Source: Linderina pennispora (lineage: Eukaryota; Kickxellomycota; Kickxellomycetes; Kickxellales; Kickxellaceae). Taken from it: a stretch of DNA of 39,156 nt. The DNA is taken from NCBI RefSeq assembly GCF_002104995.1, contig NW_024468330.1, positions 1 through 39,156 of the forward strand. Reading direction: 5' to 3'. Within the stretch, counting starts at the first letter, position 1. Each line of letters starts with the position of its first letter. Shown here in pieces: positions 8,410 through 19,100 of the stretch. Made by a program: the position numbers and the translations under genes. The notes under the pieces were generated by a model, which was not told the DNA's origin, did no database searches, and saw nothing but the letters and a program-made list of their open reading frames with translations.

Positions 8410-11400
8410 TTACTTGAATAGCTGGAATGTAGAGTGTCGTGTTTTCTTGCTCCGAGATCGCGCTATATCCTCGATTTCGTCCCTCTCTTGTCTAGTCAGC
8501 CTAACGGGGAGCTTGGTGATACTGATGTCTTCCTTACGGGCCAGCAAATAAGCCCTCTCCCACACCGCGTACCAATGAGCCAGCCGTTCTGATGAATGAT
8601 TGACCTTCGCAACATCAGGGCTGGACAACGTTTGTAGTTGTCGCAGCTCGTCAAGATACCCTCTTACCATGTGGGATGTACATTTTTGCCCAGTTGAGCT
8701 TTGGGAGAATAGTCACAGCTTTGGGTAAGATCTTGTCCTGTGACAGTGCAAGAATCCCAGTGGCTAACGATTCAGCCTTCGCCATATCTCGGTATTCGAC
8801 AACACACGTGTATATCGAAATCATCTTCTGCGAGCCTGCAGTTGTTGGGCGCAAGCCATCTAGCTCACGCAGCCGATCCATTTCTATCTGTCGCTTCACC
8901 TCTTCGAGATTGTAGGCAGGGTCAGGTACTCTGCCATATCTGTCGCGCGGATGCCATACCTGTGGTGTGATATAGTAAGGAATCGCGAGATGATATAGCT
9001 TGGCGTTTGGCGACAGTTTGTCTGTAAATGGCGAGTAGGCATGTCTATGCTTGAGGAATAAGGGCAAAGCAGTCAAGCGGTACCCCTTGAACCAGTGCTC
9101 TGCCAGGGCGCGCTCACCAAATTCTATAGCCGCAGAAATGAAAAGTGCCCATGTTGCAGCAGATAGTTGGTAAGAAGGATGGTGCCGTTCGAAATGAGGC
9201 ATGCTTTGGATAGCCGTGGGAGCAACGGTCTCGAATAGATGTCGAATAAGGCCCATTTTTCCAGACATGCGGAGGACATTAAGCACAGTGTTGATGAAAT
9301 AATCCGTCACTCGAGGGTTTGACCGATAGGATCCATAAAGCATGCAGAGACCGATCTGTACCAGCTGCTCATTGCGCTCCTCCTGGTCTACAGTGGCAAG
9401 AAACAGATCGGCAGGAGGACTGGCCCGTCGGGGGAAGAGTTGGATCAAGCCCATAGAGAGTGTTAGCAGAGGCAGACCAGTTTGCACGCAGAACAGGAAG
9501 CGGTGTATCTGAGGATTTAAGGGCAGAAAGGAGGTCACCTGCAGCCTGCGGATATGGAAAGCTGCCGATATCGATGATCTTGTTGTAGTAGTTGGCCGCT
9601 GCTTCAATCTCACCAAGTCGGGAATAGGCGATGATTGCGTGAGACCAGATTGATCTAGCATATAGGATCCGCTCGCGAGCACTGCTGAACGACGGATTGC
9701 ACATAGACTCAAGGAATTCGGGCATATGGTCACGGAATATCGGCTCCCATTCGTCACGACTGCCATGATTGACCAGGTCAACAACCAGAAGTGTGAGCTG
9801 CTTTAAGGCAGGAATCTCGAAGCGTCGGCGACAGGCAAGATACCACCGGGCTTTCTCCCTGATTGGCGAATCGTTGTTGATTTTGCTAGCTGCAAGGATG
9901 CCTTCCTTGGTAATTCTCCATCGACTCCTTGGAGCCTGGCCGGTTGCCACTACCATTGCTGCAGCTCTTTCCTTCTCTGACAGCTGCTCATGTGCTGACG
10001 CTCTCCTGATCTGCTCAATCTCCGGAAGCAGGTCGCCTGTGCTAATGTCGACAATCGGCAGGCGAGCCTCGAGCAAGAGCTGGTTTGCCCTAGTGAGTGT
10101 TGGTGGCAGGATCTTGGCTTGGGCAATGAATGCCAGCTTTAGCACCAGCAGTGCTTTGCGTGCATCATCGTCAATGGTCGTTTGGCGAGCCTCCCTGATA
10201 ACCAACTCGAGTGCACACTGCCAAAATGCACTATCCGAACGTTCCGGGAAATGTTTTTCCAGCTTCAGCTGCAGCTGGTCACTAGGCGTCATATCTGTCT
10301 CGATGAACAGCTTCCACCCCAATGCTGCATCGCTGATTTTGACCGGTACTCGCTTTGCGCTCTGGGGAATCCGATCCAGCACCTCATCGACAGCTGCGAG
10401 TGCCACTCTCCGTACCTGCAAGAGACTCAAAAGGTCATGGCGGCATATAATGGAGAAAAGCTCATCATGCACCTGCGCACGGACTGCGTTGCCGAGAATT
10501 CTCGAATAGAACGTGTACTTGATTAGCCGTGCATTCCATTCTGCCATAGAGAAGCCGTGTATCTGGTCGCCGGAACAGACAAGTGCTTCGACGAGCTCGC
10601 TGATTGGGTGCTGCCCGCTCGGCACTGGTTGCCGGTATATACGCTGTGTGTAAATAAAGACATCGTCCAGCCAGCTATTAGTGATATTATGAGCTGCCTT
10701 GGGATAATAATGCACAAGCTCCCGGAGCCTCTCAGCACAGGCCTTGGCCTCGACAACGCTGCCTTTTGCCAGTGCAATTCGCATGAGAGCTTTCAGGGCG
10801 TTACTGTGGAGCATTGGGGTATCGCTGTTCATGTTCTCGGCGTCAACTATTTTCCATGCCTCCTCCCACCGGCCAGCCTTCGGGAGCGCCCACAGTATAC
10901 GGCTCATGTTGCGATAGCGCGGCTGCTCAGAATAGATGACATCTTTCGCCACAACGCCTCGACCGCCGTCAATATGAGCACCTCGCATAATCTCCAGAAA
11001 AAGCTTAACGCCCAAGTCCAGATAGTCGTACTCCACAACAAGGCGATTCAGTATGTCGAAGTGGTTGGGCGTGAAGGCGACAAACTCCCTGTATTTGGCG
11101 TCAACGATAAAGTCAACCACATTGCTTACGTCCTCGCTTCCAAGCTGCGCCAGTGAATACTGGTAGAACGGATCGGCGGCTGTGCTTCGAATCGCCTGGA
11201 GCTCTCCAGTAGTGATGACGTGCGGGTTTTCGATATGCTCCTCATGCTTTAACCGCCACTCCTCTGCGGTTGCGCTAACTGGGTCAGGCATAACTCGCAC
11301 CGACTGGATCTGGCTCCACTCAGCTTGCCACTGGGATCTGAAACTCGCTAAACAGCGCCTCAGCCTTGCTCGGTCTGTTGACCCTGTAGTATAGCGACAT

Positions 11401-12447
11401 CATCGACGCATAAATGTTGCCAGCATGCTTGAACCCGCCATGGCTCTTCATTATCCCAAACAGCCATTCGGCATCTGCTACACGTTCGCGCACGCACAGG
11501 GCCCGTACCAGGATCGAGAAGAAGCCAATCTGCGAAACAAAGGAGCGGTCTGCCAAAATGCGTGCAATCTCCATCGCAGTATCAAGCGGATCAACTGCAA
11601 GAGCAGCGTTTGCTTGGCGCTTCTGGTCTGCCGAGAGCTCGTCTATGCGTGATTGCAGCTCGTTGAGCGGGATCTGGTTTGACTCTAACTTCGAGACATT
11701 GAACCTCTCCAGCTGCAAGATAAGCCGCTTTCTCTGCAGCTTCACATAACCGCTGTCGTTGGTAAGTCGCAAATCGGCGACCGTTTTGAGATGCTCCTTG
11801 TGCATGATCGCCACCGCATCGACGTATCCGTTATAGCTGCTGTTGGCAAGGAATTCAGCAGTATCAGAAAGCACCGGCGAATCGATCTCCCACCCCTGTG
11901 ACTTTGCGTAGCCGTAGATATCGAGGACCGCCTGTGTATCGATACGCGGAAGGTTCCCAGACTCGTCTGCCTTTGTAATGACCTCCAGCAGGTCCTGGCA
12001 CACCTGCCTACTCATAAGCTGCGACTGGAATGGCTGTTCCGAAGGAGGCAGCCTACGTGGGTCTCTGACTGGCTCTCGCATTCTCTTCACGATCTCAATA
12101 AGATATTTGTTGTCTGTTAGAGATCGCGCCTCAGTTAAACGGTGCAGAGCGTCCTCGGCTGTCTTGATCTGCCTCTTTTGAAGTGACTTTATCAAAAGTA
12201 AAGACGGTGTTAGGCAAGTAGCTTGGAGTAAGGGTTTAAAACTAGACACCTGAACGCTCCTGTCTAGAATGCCTGCAGTGACAGTGCTGCTATGCCGAGC
12301 AGGAGCGGCTCGCGACAAGGCCAAGAGTTTTGGTGACAGGATAAAGCTAGCGGCTGCTCGTGGAAACTGAATTCCCTGCCTACGCCCAAGCAGCACAGGC
12401 AACTGCCGCTGCTGAGGGAGCGCAAACGCTAAAATGCGACTGGTCAT
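8410..12447 (-). CDS. large mitochondrial PPR-like helical-repeat protein (frame-broken)
   Basis: Predicted protein of about 1,345 residues. The start at 12447 gives a basic, Arg/Ala/Ser-rich N-terminus typical of a mitochondrial presequence. The body is helical with degenerate pentatricopeptide-like units, for example FFSILVRALCVRERVADAEW followed by NIYASMMSLYYRVNRPSKAE, and MSRILWALPKAGRWEEAWKI. PPR proteins bind organellar RNA in processing or translation; the exact target is unknown. The frame breaks three times, each time by +1 and beside a C run on the coding strand: 11333-11335, 9430-9434 and 8673-8675. Removing one C at each restores continuous helical sequence. Alternatives: at the last site, a GTAAGA donor at 8665 with an acceptor about 79 nt downstream would also restore frame. 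It diverges from the Gag1-like gene. Confidence 0.6.
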
Positions 12448-12935
12448 TTAGAAGGAAAGCCAATGTAGTTCGAATGACTAGGAAAGCGAGGGAGAAAATT
12501 GCCTGGTGCTTCCTGAGCCTGGAAACTGCTGCTATCAGCAAAATTCCGTCCCAAAGCTTTGGTGTCAGCGTCGTCAGGGCAACCAATCGCATCACGAAAA
12601 GCGGCCGGGCTGACGCTTTGTTACCGAGATCAGCAGGCGGGTGATCTGGCTCCAAAGGTACTGCTCGGGTCCTCGCAGCGACAGAACTGCCATCGAGTTT
12701 CATGAGTGGGCCACTAGTGAGCTGCACCATGGCACCAGCGCCGATATCACAAGGCTGTGCCTGCGGACTGCGCCTAATAGTGATCCACTAATTGCTGTTG
12801 ACTTCTAATTAGAGTGTGATCACCATGTCGCGATTGGTGTTTTCCGAGCCCTTCGCGCTTAGACTTGCAGCGGCAGGAGAAAAAACTCTCCTCACCTTCC
12901 CACCTTTTAGCCAGCATTGCAGTGAATTCCACATA
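12448..12935. promoter_or_regulatory. divergent promoter between PPR-like and Gag1-like genes
   Basis: 488 bp between two divergent start codons. Open frames here (both strands) look accidental. No specific binding site was recognised. Confidence 0.45.
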
Positions 12936-13253
12936 ATGGCCGACTCTAGCACAACCAAACCGCTTATTGGATTGGAGCACTGGAAAGCGCAGAACGCGCG
13001 GTGGCGGGCGGGCACAACGCCCAAGGGTGTTGCAGAGCCCCTGACACCAGGCAGCCTTGACGGGACATACTCTGGAGGACGTGTGAACCCGCGTATGTAC
13101 ACGAGCATATTCCGCGGCCTCATTGTGGACAAGCGCCGGCTAAAGAAACCACTGCCCCTGAGGGACGCGATACCGATGCTTGTGCACGGGTGGAAGCGCG
13201 CAGGGGTGTGGCCGACAGAGTACACGCAGCGACCACCGCCTGACGGGCTCTAA
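12936..13253 (+). CDS. Gag1-like clamp (DUF4050) domain protein
   Basis: Small protein of 105 residues when started at the ATG at 12936 (MADSSTTKP). An in-frame ATG at 12816 would add 40 residues that look less conserved. The pattern EHWKAQNARWRAG, then YTSIFRGLIVDKR, then KPLPLRDAIPMLVHGWKRAG with VWP agrees with the fungal DUF4050/Gag1-like clamp domain, whose hallmark is a (hydrophobic)-x-PL-x(n)-L-V-x-G-W-x-x-x-G-x-W-P ending. Fission yeast Gag1 is linked to TORC1 growth control; function here is inferred only from the domain. It stands in tandem with the Dnmt2 gene, about 200 bp upstream of it. Confidence 0.55.
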   Translation: MADSSTTKPLIGLEHWKAQNARWRAGTTPKGVAEPLTPGSLDGTYSGGRVNPRMYTSIFRGLIVDKRRLKKPLPLRDAIPMLVHGWKRAGVWPTEYTQRPPPDGL

Positions 13254-13450
13254 GCGATACTAGTTTCCAAGCGACTGCTTTTTGTACTTTAGTAAACTGC
13301 GTGTGCGACATCATGCTCGTTGTGGTGAGGGTTTCTGGTATTTGCCAGGCGCGTGGGGGGGGAGGACCCATTGTGCATGTGTGGCGAAAAGGACCCATTA
13401 TCGGGTGGAGTTCTGGAACCTGGGCCCGATTGGGAAGTGGCCCGGCGAAG

Positions 13451-14563
13451 ATGAGGCGTCAGCGCCATATTCAAGTTTTGATGATGGATGATCCGGTCGT
13501 GTGCCTCGAGTTTTTCAGCGGAATCGGCGGCCTGCACTATGGCTTTGAGCAGAGCGGCGTACCAGGCACCGTTGCCATGGCGTTTGACATGAATGAGAAC
13601 GCCAACACAGTGTACGAGCACAATTTTGGTCTCCGTCCAAACAACCGCGCAATCGACTATCTGGAGACCGCCGATATCGACAAGTACAGCGCAAACTGCT
13701 GGCTCCTGAGCCCACCGTGCCAGCCGTACACACGTGGGGGCAAGTATCTGGATGATGAAGACGACCGGGCACGCGGGTTGATTCACCTGATCGAGATGCT
13801 GCCCAAGCTACGGAACGTGCCCCGGTACGTGTTTCTGGAGAATGTGATGAACTTTGAAAACTCCCGGTCTAGGACCAGGCTGGTGGAGACGCTAGGGACG
13901 CTTGGGTTTGAGGTTAACGAGTGTCTGGTTTCGCCAGTGCAGATGGGGGTGCCAAATAACCGGCTCAGATATTTTTTGATCGCACAGCGGCGGTGGGCGG
14001 CGGACGACGCGGAGAATGCAGCTCGGACTACCAAGTATCTTGCCAGAGGCGCCGATGCTGTGCATAAGGACTGGCCGTTTGGACCGGCAGTCAAGTCTAT
14101 AGACGCTGTCAGTGCCATTCCGCTTAGCTCGTATATTGACGCGAGCCTGGATGCTGTCGAGTCTCTCAGGGTGCCTCAGTCGGCGATCTTGAAGCGGCAG
14201 CGGCTGGAATTCGACATTGTCAGGGCGTCGTCTGCACAGACGTCGACGTTTACCAAGTCGTATGGGTCACGGAACCTGATCGGATCTGGGTCGCTGCTGC
14301 AGACGAGGAACCTGGACGTGGTGGAGAATGGGTTTGGAGCTCCCGAGCGGCTGCTTGATTTGGGGATCCGGTTCTTCTCGCCCAAGGAGGTTGCGCTGCT
14401 GCATCACTTCCCGTACCGCGCGCCGGATTCGCCTGTGGCCGATGGCAGGCATTACCTGGAGTTCCCAGCGTCGCTCACGCAGCGGCAGCAGCTGCAGCTC
14501 CTTGGCAACAGCCTCAACGTCAAGGTAGTCGCTGAGCTCATCAGGCACATACTGTTTGCGTAG
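13451..14563 (+). CDS. DNMT2: tRNA (cytosine-5) methyltransferase Dnmt2/TRDMT1
   Basis: Methylates C38 of tRNA-Asp and some other tRNAs using S-adenosylmethionine. Motif I CLEFFSGIGGLHYGFEQSG binds AdoMet. Motif IV SPPCQPYTRGG contains the catalytic Cys (residue 80 from the ATG at 13481). Motif VI is FLENV. The C-terminal part has TFTKSYG, GSGSLLQT, RFFSPKEVALLHHFP and QLLGNSLNVKVVAELI. The Dnmt2-specific CFT tripeptide reads TFT (14246-14254), so that cysteine is missing. ATGs at 13451, 13481 and 13484 are all possible (370, 360 or 359 residues). 13451 has the better purine at -3; 13481/13484 match the usual N-terminus. The frame extends further upstream through a G-run but that part is not Dnmt2-like. 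It ends 32 bp from the convergent DOHH gene. Confidence 0.93.
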   Translation: MRRQRHIQVLMMDDPVVCLEFFSGIGGLHYGFEQSGVPGTVAMAFDMNENANTVYEHNFGLRPNNRAIDYLETADIDKYSANCWLLSPPCQPYTRGGKYLDDEDDRARGLIHLIEMLPKLRNVPRYVFLENVMNFENSRSRTRLVETLGTLGFEVNECLVSPVQMGVPNNRLRYFLIAQRRWAADDAENAARTTKYLARGADAVHKDWPFGPAVKSIDAVSAIPLSSYIDASLDAVESLRVPQSAILKRQRLEFDIVRASSAQTSTFTKSYGSRNLIGSGSLLQTRNLDVVENGFGAPERLLDLGIRFFSPKEVALLHHFPYRAPDSPVADGRHYLEFPASLTQRQQLQLLGNSLNVKVVAELIRHILFA

Positions 14564-14595
14564 CTTGGCATGTTAAGAAAAAAATATAGATGCTT

Positions 14596-15585
14596 TTAAG
14601 CGCTAACAAGCTCGGCCGACTTTTCGGCATCGGGGATGATGGCATACTGGAACTCGTCGCTGTTCTCGTGCTCGTACATGTCCAACGCAACAAGGCAGCT
14701 GTCGCGGACGACGGGCTCGGGGTCGTTGATGTACCTGTTCAGGATCTCGTTGCATTCGGGAGTAGCAATCGATCCCAGGGCCTCGGCGGCCTCGTGGCGG
14801 ACCATGGGGGCCTCGTCCACCTTGCCCAGGACGCGGGCCAGGGCAGGCACGCTGGCGGGGTGCTGCATCTCGCCAAAAATAAAGCCGATCTCGTGGCGGA
14901 ACAGCGCCGAGCTCTTGTCCAGCTCCATGCCCTCGCACAGTGCCAGCACGGCCTCGTCAGTGCCAATCTCGCGCAGCGCGAACATGGCGCGGTAGCGCTT
15001 CCACAGGCTGGCCGACTCGTCGCACAGCATGTCACGCAGCTCGGGGATGGACCTTGTAGATGTGGTGGCCGGTGCCGGATCGATCGAGGCGAACACGTTC
15101 GTGGAAACATCTGGCTTGGGGTCAGCCTTCTGCGCATCCTCCGAGTGGTCGAACTTGATCTTGTCCAGGGCCAGAATGCACGTGTCCGCCAGCGGTTTGC
15201 ACTCATCGTTGACGTACTTCTCCAGCTCAGGGATCGAGGCTAGGCTGGAGATCGCGCCCAGCGACTCGGCAGCCTCGTGGCGGACCATAGCGTGGTTGCT
15301 GACCTTGGCCATGGCCGCGTTCAGCGCCGGCAGCGCGTTGGCGTTGCCCATCTGTCCAAGCACATAGGCCACCTCGTGCTTGAACAGGTCCGAGTCGTCC
15401 TCCATGTCAAGGCTCTGGCACACGATGTCGACGGCCATGTCGTCGCCCATGCCCTTGAGGCTGAACAGCGCGCGGTACCGCTGGAACAGAGGCACCTTGC
15501 CTGACTCGTTGAGGATCAGCTCTGCCAGCTTCGTGTGCGTGGGCGTCCATTTGCTGACAGACTGGGTAATGTGCGTGTTCACCAT
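14596..15585 (-). CDS. LIA1: deoxyhypusine hydroxylase
   Basis: 329-residue HEAT-repeat di-iron monooxygenase that hydroxylates deoxyhypusine on eIF5A to give hypusine, the last step of that modification. The four metal-binding His-Glu pairs are all present: FKHEVAYVLGQM (70-71), VRHEAAESLGAI (103-104), FRHEIGFIFGEM (231-232) and VRHEAAEALGSI (264-265), in two symmetric halves joined by an acidic, Pro-rich linker (about 145-178). Length matches yeast Lia1 (325). Single exon, intact. The stop lies 32 bp from the Dnmt2 stop on the other strand, so the 3' untranslated regions very likely overlap. Confidence 0.97.
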   Translation of the reverse strand: MVNTHITQSVSKWTPTHTKLAELILNESGKVPLFQRYRALFSLKGMGDDMAVDIVCQSLDMEDDSDLFKHEVAYVLGQMGNANALPALNAAMAKVSNHAMVRHEAAESLGAISSLASIPELEKYVNDECKPLADTCILALDKIKFDHSEDAQKADPKPDVSTNVFASIDPAPATTSTRSIPELRDMLCDESASLWKRYRAMFALREIGTDEAVLALCEGMELDKSSALFRHEIGFIFGEMQHPASVPALARVLGKVDEAPMVRHEAAEALGSIATPECNEILNRYINDPEPVVRDSCLVALDMYEHENSDEFQYAIIPDAEKSAELVSA

Positions 15586-16110
15586 GTCTACTATCTGTAC
15601 AAGTTCAATGAAGAGAAAATTTTTTGTTGAAGAGAGAGGAAAGCAAGGATGACGCCTGAATTTTTTTTTTTTTCTTGGCTTCTAGGAGAAAATGCGCCGC
15701 GCGCTGATCAGGTTGGGCAGGGAATTCTCAAAACCCGCCCCCATCCCCCCAATGCTGTTGCCGGATCATGCGAGGCTCCGGGCTGTTGCTGGTTCTGCTG
15801 CTTTCGCTTCTGGGCTCAGTCAAGTTCCGCCCGTATGCATAGCCGCGCAACACTATGCGCCATATGGTGTATATGCACCTACCGGCCGGCAACGCTGGCG
15901 TCCTGCAGCGGTCTGGTGGTCTGCACACTCTATCAGGGTCGCTCCCCAATGGCTGGGCGCGCAGGTGCCACCGCAGCCTCACACGTCGGCTTCCCAGCAT
16001 TTCGGAACCCACCAAGTCTCTCTCTCGCTCCGTCCGGGAAACATGGCTGTTGGGCTCTGCGTTGTACACAAGTGTCGATGATTCAATTCTCGTCAAGCAC
16101 AGAAAGACAC
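15586..16110. other. intergenic between RAD50 and DOHH
   Basis: About 525 bp, holding the DOHH promoter (minus strand) and the RAD50 3' flank. It includes a T(13)-type run at 15661-15673. Several open frames cross it but none shows a known domain. Confidence 0.5.
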
Positions 16111-19100
16111 CTAGCTGGAAGTGATGGGGCGTCGGGCAAGAACACTGCACTGGTTCTCGTCCTTGTACACCCGCCAGTAATAGTCGGCATACTCGGACTT
16201 GCCCAGCAGCTGCATGAAGATTTCGTCGTGCGTGATGACAATGAGCTGGAAGTTGCGCTGCCCCTGCCTAGACTTGATGATGCGTGCCAGGCTGCGCGCC
16301 AAGCTGTCAATGTTCTCCTGGTCGAGGTTGGTTGTCGGCTCATCCAGGGCTAGGATTCCGCAGTTGATGCTAAATGTTTCTGCCAGCGCCAGCCGGATAA
16401 TCAGACACGCCAGGACCTTCTGGCCAGCGCTGCACCGGCCACGCATGTCGATGGCATGGCCGCCCTTAATCATGACGACCCGGTAGTTGTGCGACCGGCT
16501 ATTGCGCGCGCCTTCCATTTCTGACCGGATCTCGATGGTGTCTATGTCGTTGCCCTGGTAGGTGTTGATCCACAGCTCTCGGATAATCCGGTTGATGCCT
16601 TGCATCTTGAGCGAGTGGTACTGCATGATGGCTGAATCCAAATGCTTTGCCGTACTTTTCCAGATCGGTGCTGGCCAGCTCCTCTGTTTTTGCATTGCAC
16701 CAGCTGCTTTACATAGAGCATGTCGATATCTTTGTAGTCGGTCGACAGCTCCTTTCTGAGCCGTTGTGCCTGGTCCTCGAGCTGCTTGACCTCGCCCTGC
16801 AGGCCAGCGCGCTCGCTGGTCAGCTGTGAGAGCTTGGCGTTCAGTACGTCGCGCCGCCGCTGGAGACGCGATCCGCCGGGACTGCGGCGCTTGTTGGGCC
16901 CTGTGCTGTGTGAGCTGGTTCCGTGGCGTCTCTTGCGTGCGCTGCTTGCCACAGCGTCCTCGTCGCTGTCCACTGCCAGAATCTCATCGTCAGACACATC
17001 TGCCGCGTCCTCCTCGTTGTCTATGGCGCTGAGCTGGCTCTCAAGATGCGTCTGCCGTTCGGTGATCTCCTGGAGCTCCATTTTGAGGCTTTCCTGGTCA
17101 CGCAGGTTGGCACGCAAGAGCAGGTTGTCGTTCACCTGGCGCAGCTTCACTGTTAGCTCAGTCGCAAGTCGGTCAGATTCCTGTACCTGTGTTTTCGGCT
17201 GCATCGAGCCGGCGATTCACATCAACCTCTTTTGCCTGCAGCTCGTCTCGGTGCGCGGTAATCATCGCCAGCCGGTCTGGGTACCGTTTCTCGCCAGGTG
17301 GGCACCTCAGCGACTCGCGTGCAGACTCGATCTCACAGGTGATCATCTGCAGCCGGTCCTTATCCCGGTTCAGTTCGCGCACGCGCTGGTGCACCTTCGC
17401 CTCCTCGCTTTTCAGGTCCGTCCGGAAATCTGACAATGCCTGCTGGCAGTTCTGCAACCGCGGCTCCACCTTGTCGGCATTCTGGCGCGCCTCCTTGGCT
17501 TTGCGCTGGTTCTCGACAATACCTGCCTCCAGCTCAGCAATGCGCTCGTCAATCGACCGAAGCGCCATGATTTGGCGGTCAGTCTCGCTGAGCTTATCCT
17601 GGATCTGGCGGATCTTTGCCTGCTGGGTACCGATTTCCTGCTGCTTGAGCATAAACTCCTGGTTCAGTCGTTCGGTCTCAGCCCGTGCATTGCGCTCCTG
17701 CGCCTGCAAGGCAGAGATTTCCTGCTGCAACTCAGTAACGGTCTTGGTGGACCCAGTCACACGCAGCTCGCGCTCGAACCCTTCAATATCCCCCAAGAGC
17801 ACCTTTCGCGCCTTGCTCAGCACGGCCAGCTCCTCCGATTTGGCTTTCAGACCGGCCATAAAGTCGATCTCGCTGCCCAATGACACGCGCTCCATGTCGA
17901 TGTTGTCGCACATCTCGCTCAGCTCGTTCTTTGACTCAGTAAGGGACTTGATCTGGGATTCGAGCTCAGCGCGCTCCTCCGTGTTCCACAGCTTGACATC
18001 TCGTACAATCGACTGCAGCCCGCTCAGCTCCTCGATCCGGCGCTCGCATATCTTCATCTCTGCCTCCACCTTGAGCAGCTCAGCCGGTGCTGATGCGTAG
18101 TCAAGCTTCAGCTTGCTGACCAGTTTGGTTTCATCAGATTTGCTCTCCCACCCACGGTGGCATACCGGACACATGTGGTCACTCTCAATCTTGTGAATGT
18201 ATGTCTCAAACATCGATGACGCGCTCTTGTAGTGGCCAGCCTCCTCGACCAGCTCATGCATTTCAGATTGTGCATCGGCATAGACTTCGTCAAAGGGCTT
18301 GTCGCCACAAACGCCGCGAATGCGGTCCTCTTTGGCTGCCATCTCCTTTGTCTGCTTCTCAAGCGACGACTTGGCCAGTCCCAGGCGCGTCTGTATGTTG
18401 CCCAGATCATGTTGTGACGCCTTTAGCTTCATGTCACAGTCGGCCAGGTCTGCCTTTTGCTGAGAAATGCGATCCTCAATCATAGATGTGCGCCTACTCT
18501 CGTCGTCGCAGATTTGTGAGGTGCCGGCAAACCCAGCCAGGTCTTTATCGCCTTTGAGCGCCTGCCAGCGTGGCTCTTTGTCCTCGAGCTCCTTGCGCTT
18601 AATATCCAGCTTAGCGCGCGTATCAGCTTGCATGTTATTGCGCTGGATTTCTCCTTGAATCCGAGCGATCTCCTCGTGGATGCCAGCCACCTCGAACCGA
18701 TTATGGCGTGCCTTCTCCTCGTACTCTGCTTTGTAGTCCACCGCCTCTATGGCTGCAAGCCTCTCCTTTTCGGCCTCAATCTCCAGCTGTAGCCTCTTGA
18801 CATGTGCTTCGTCTACTTGCAGCGACGTCTGCTTGCGCTTCAATGACTCGATCTCTGCTTTACTCGATGCGATGTGCTGCTCGCAGAGCGTCGCTGTGTT
18901 CGCGTGTGACTGCATTTCGGATTGCACCCGCTGGATATCCTGCTGCAGTTCGTGCTCCCTTGCTTCGCCCTCGCGCTGGACCTTGGCAGACTCTTGCTCA
19001 GCGGATGTGAGGCTATCCTCGATCTGAGCCCTGCAGTCGCTGGCCTGGCCATCTGCACCAGCAGTGACATCGATGACAAGGCCATGCTGGGCACACAGTT

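Noticed and set aside
12380-12730. 116-codon minus-strand frame upstream of the PPR-like gene
   Set aside because: No recognised motif; it overlaps the PPR-like start region and a divergent promoter.
15649-16353. 234-codon plus-strand frame
   Set aside because: It is antisense to the conserved RAD50 C-terminus and has no domain of its own.
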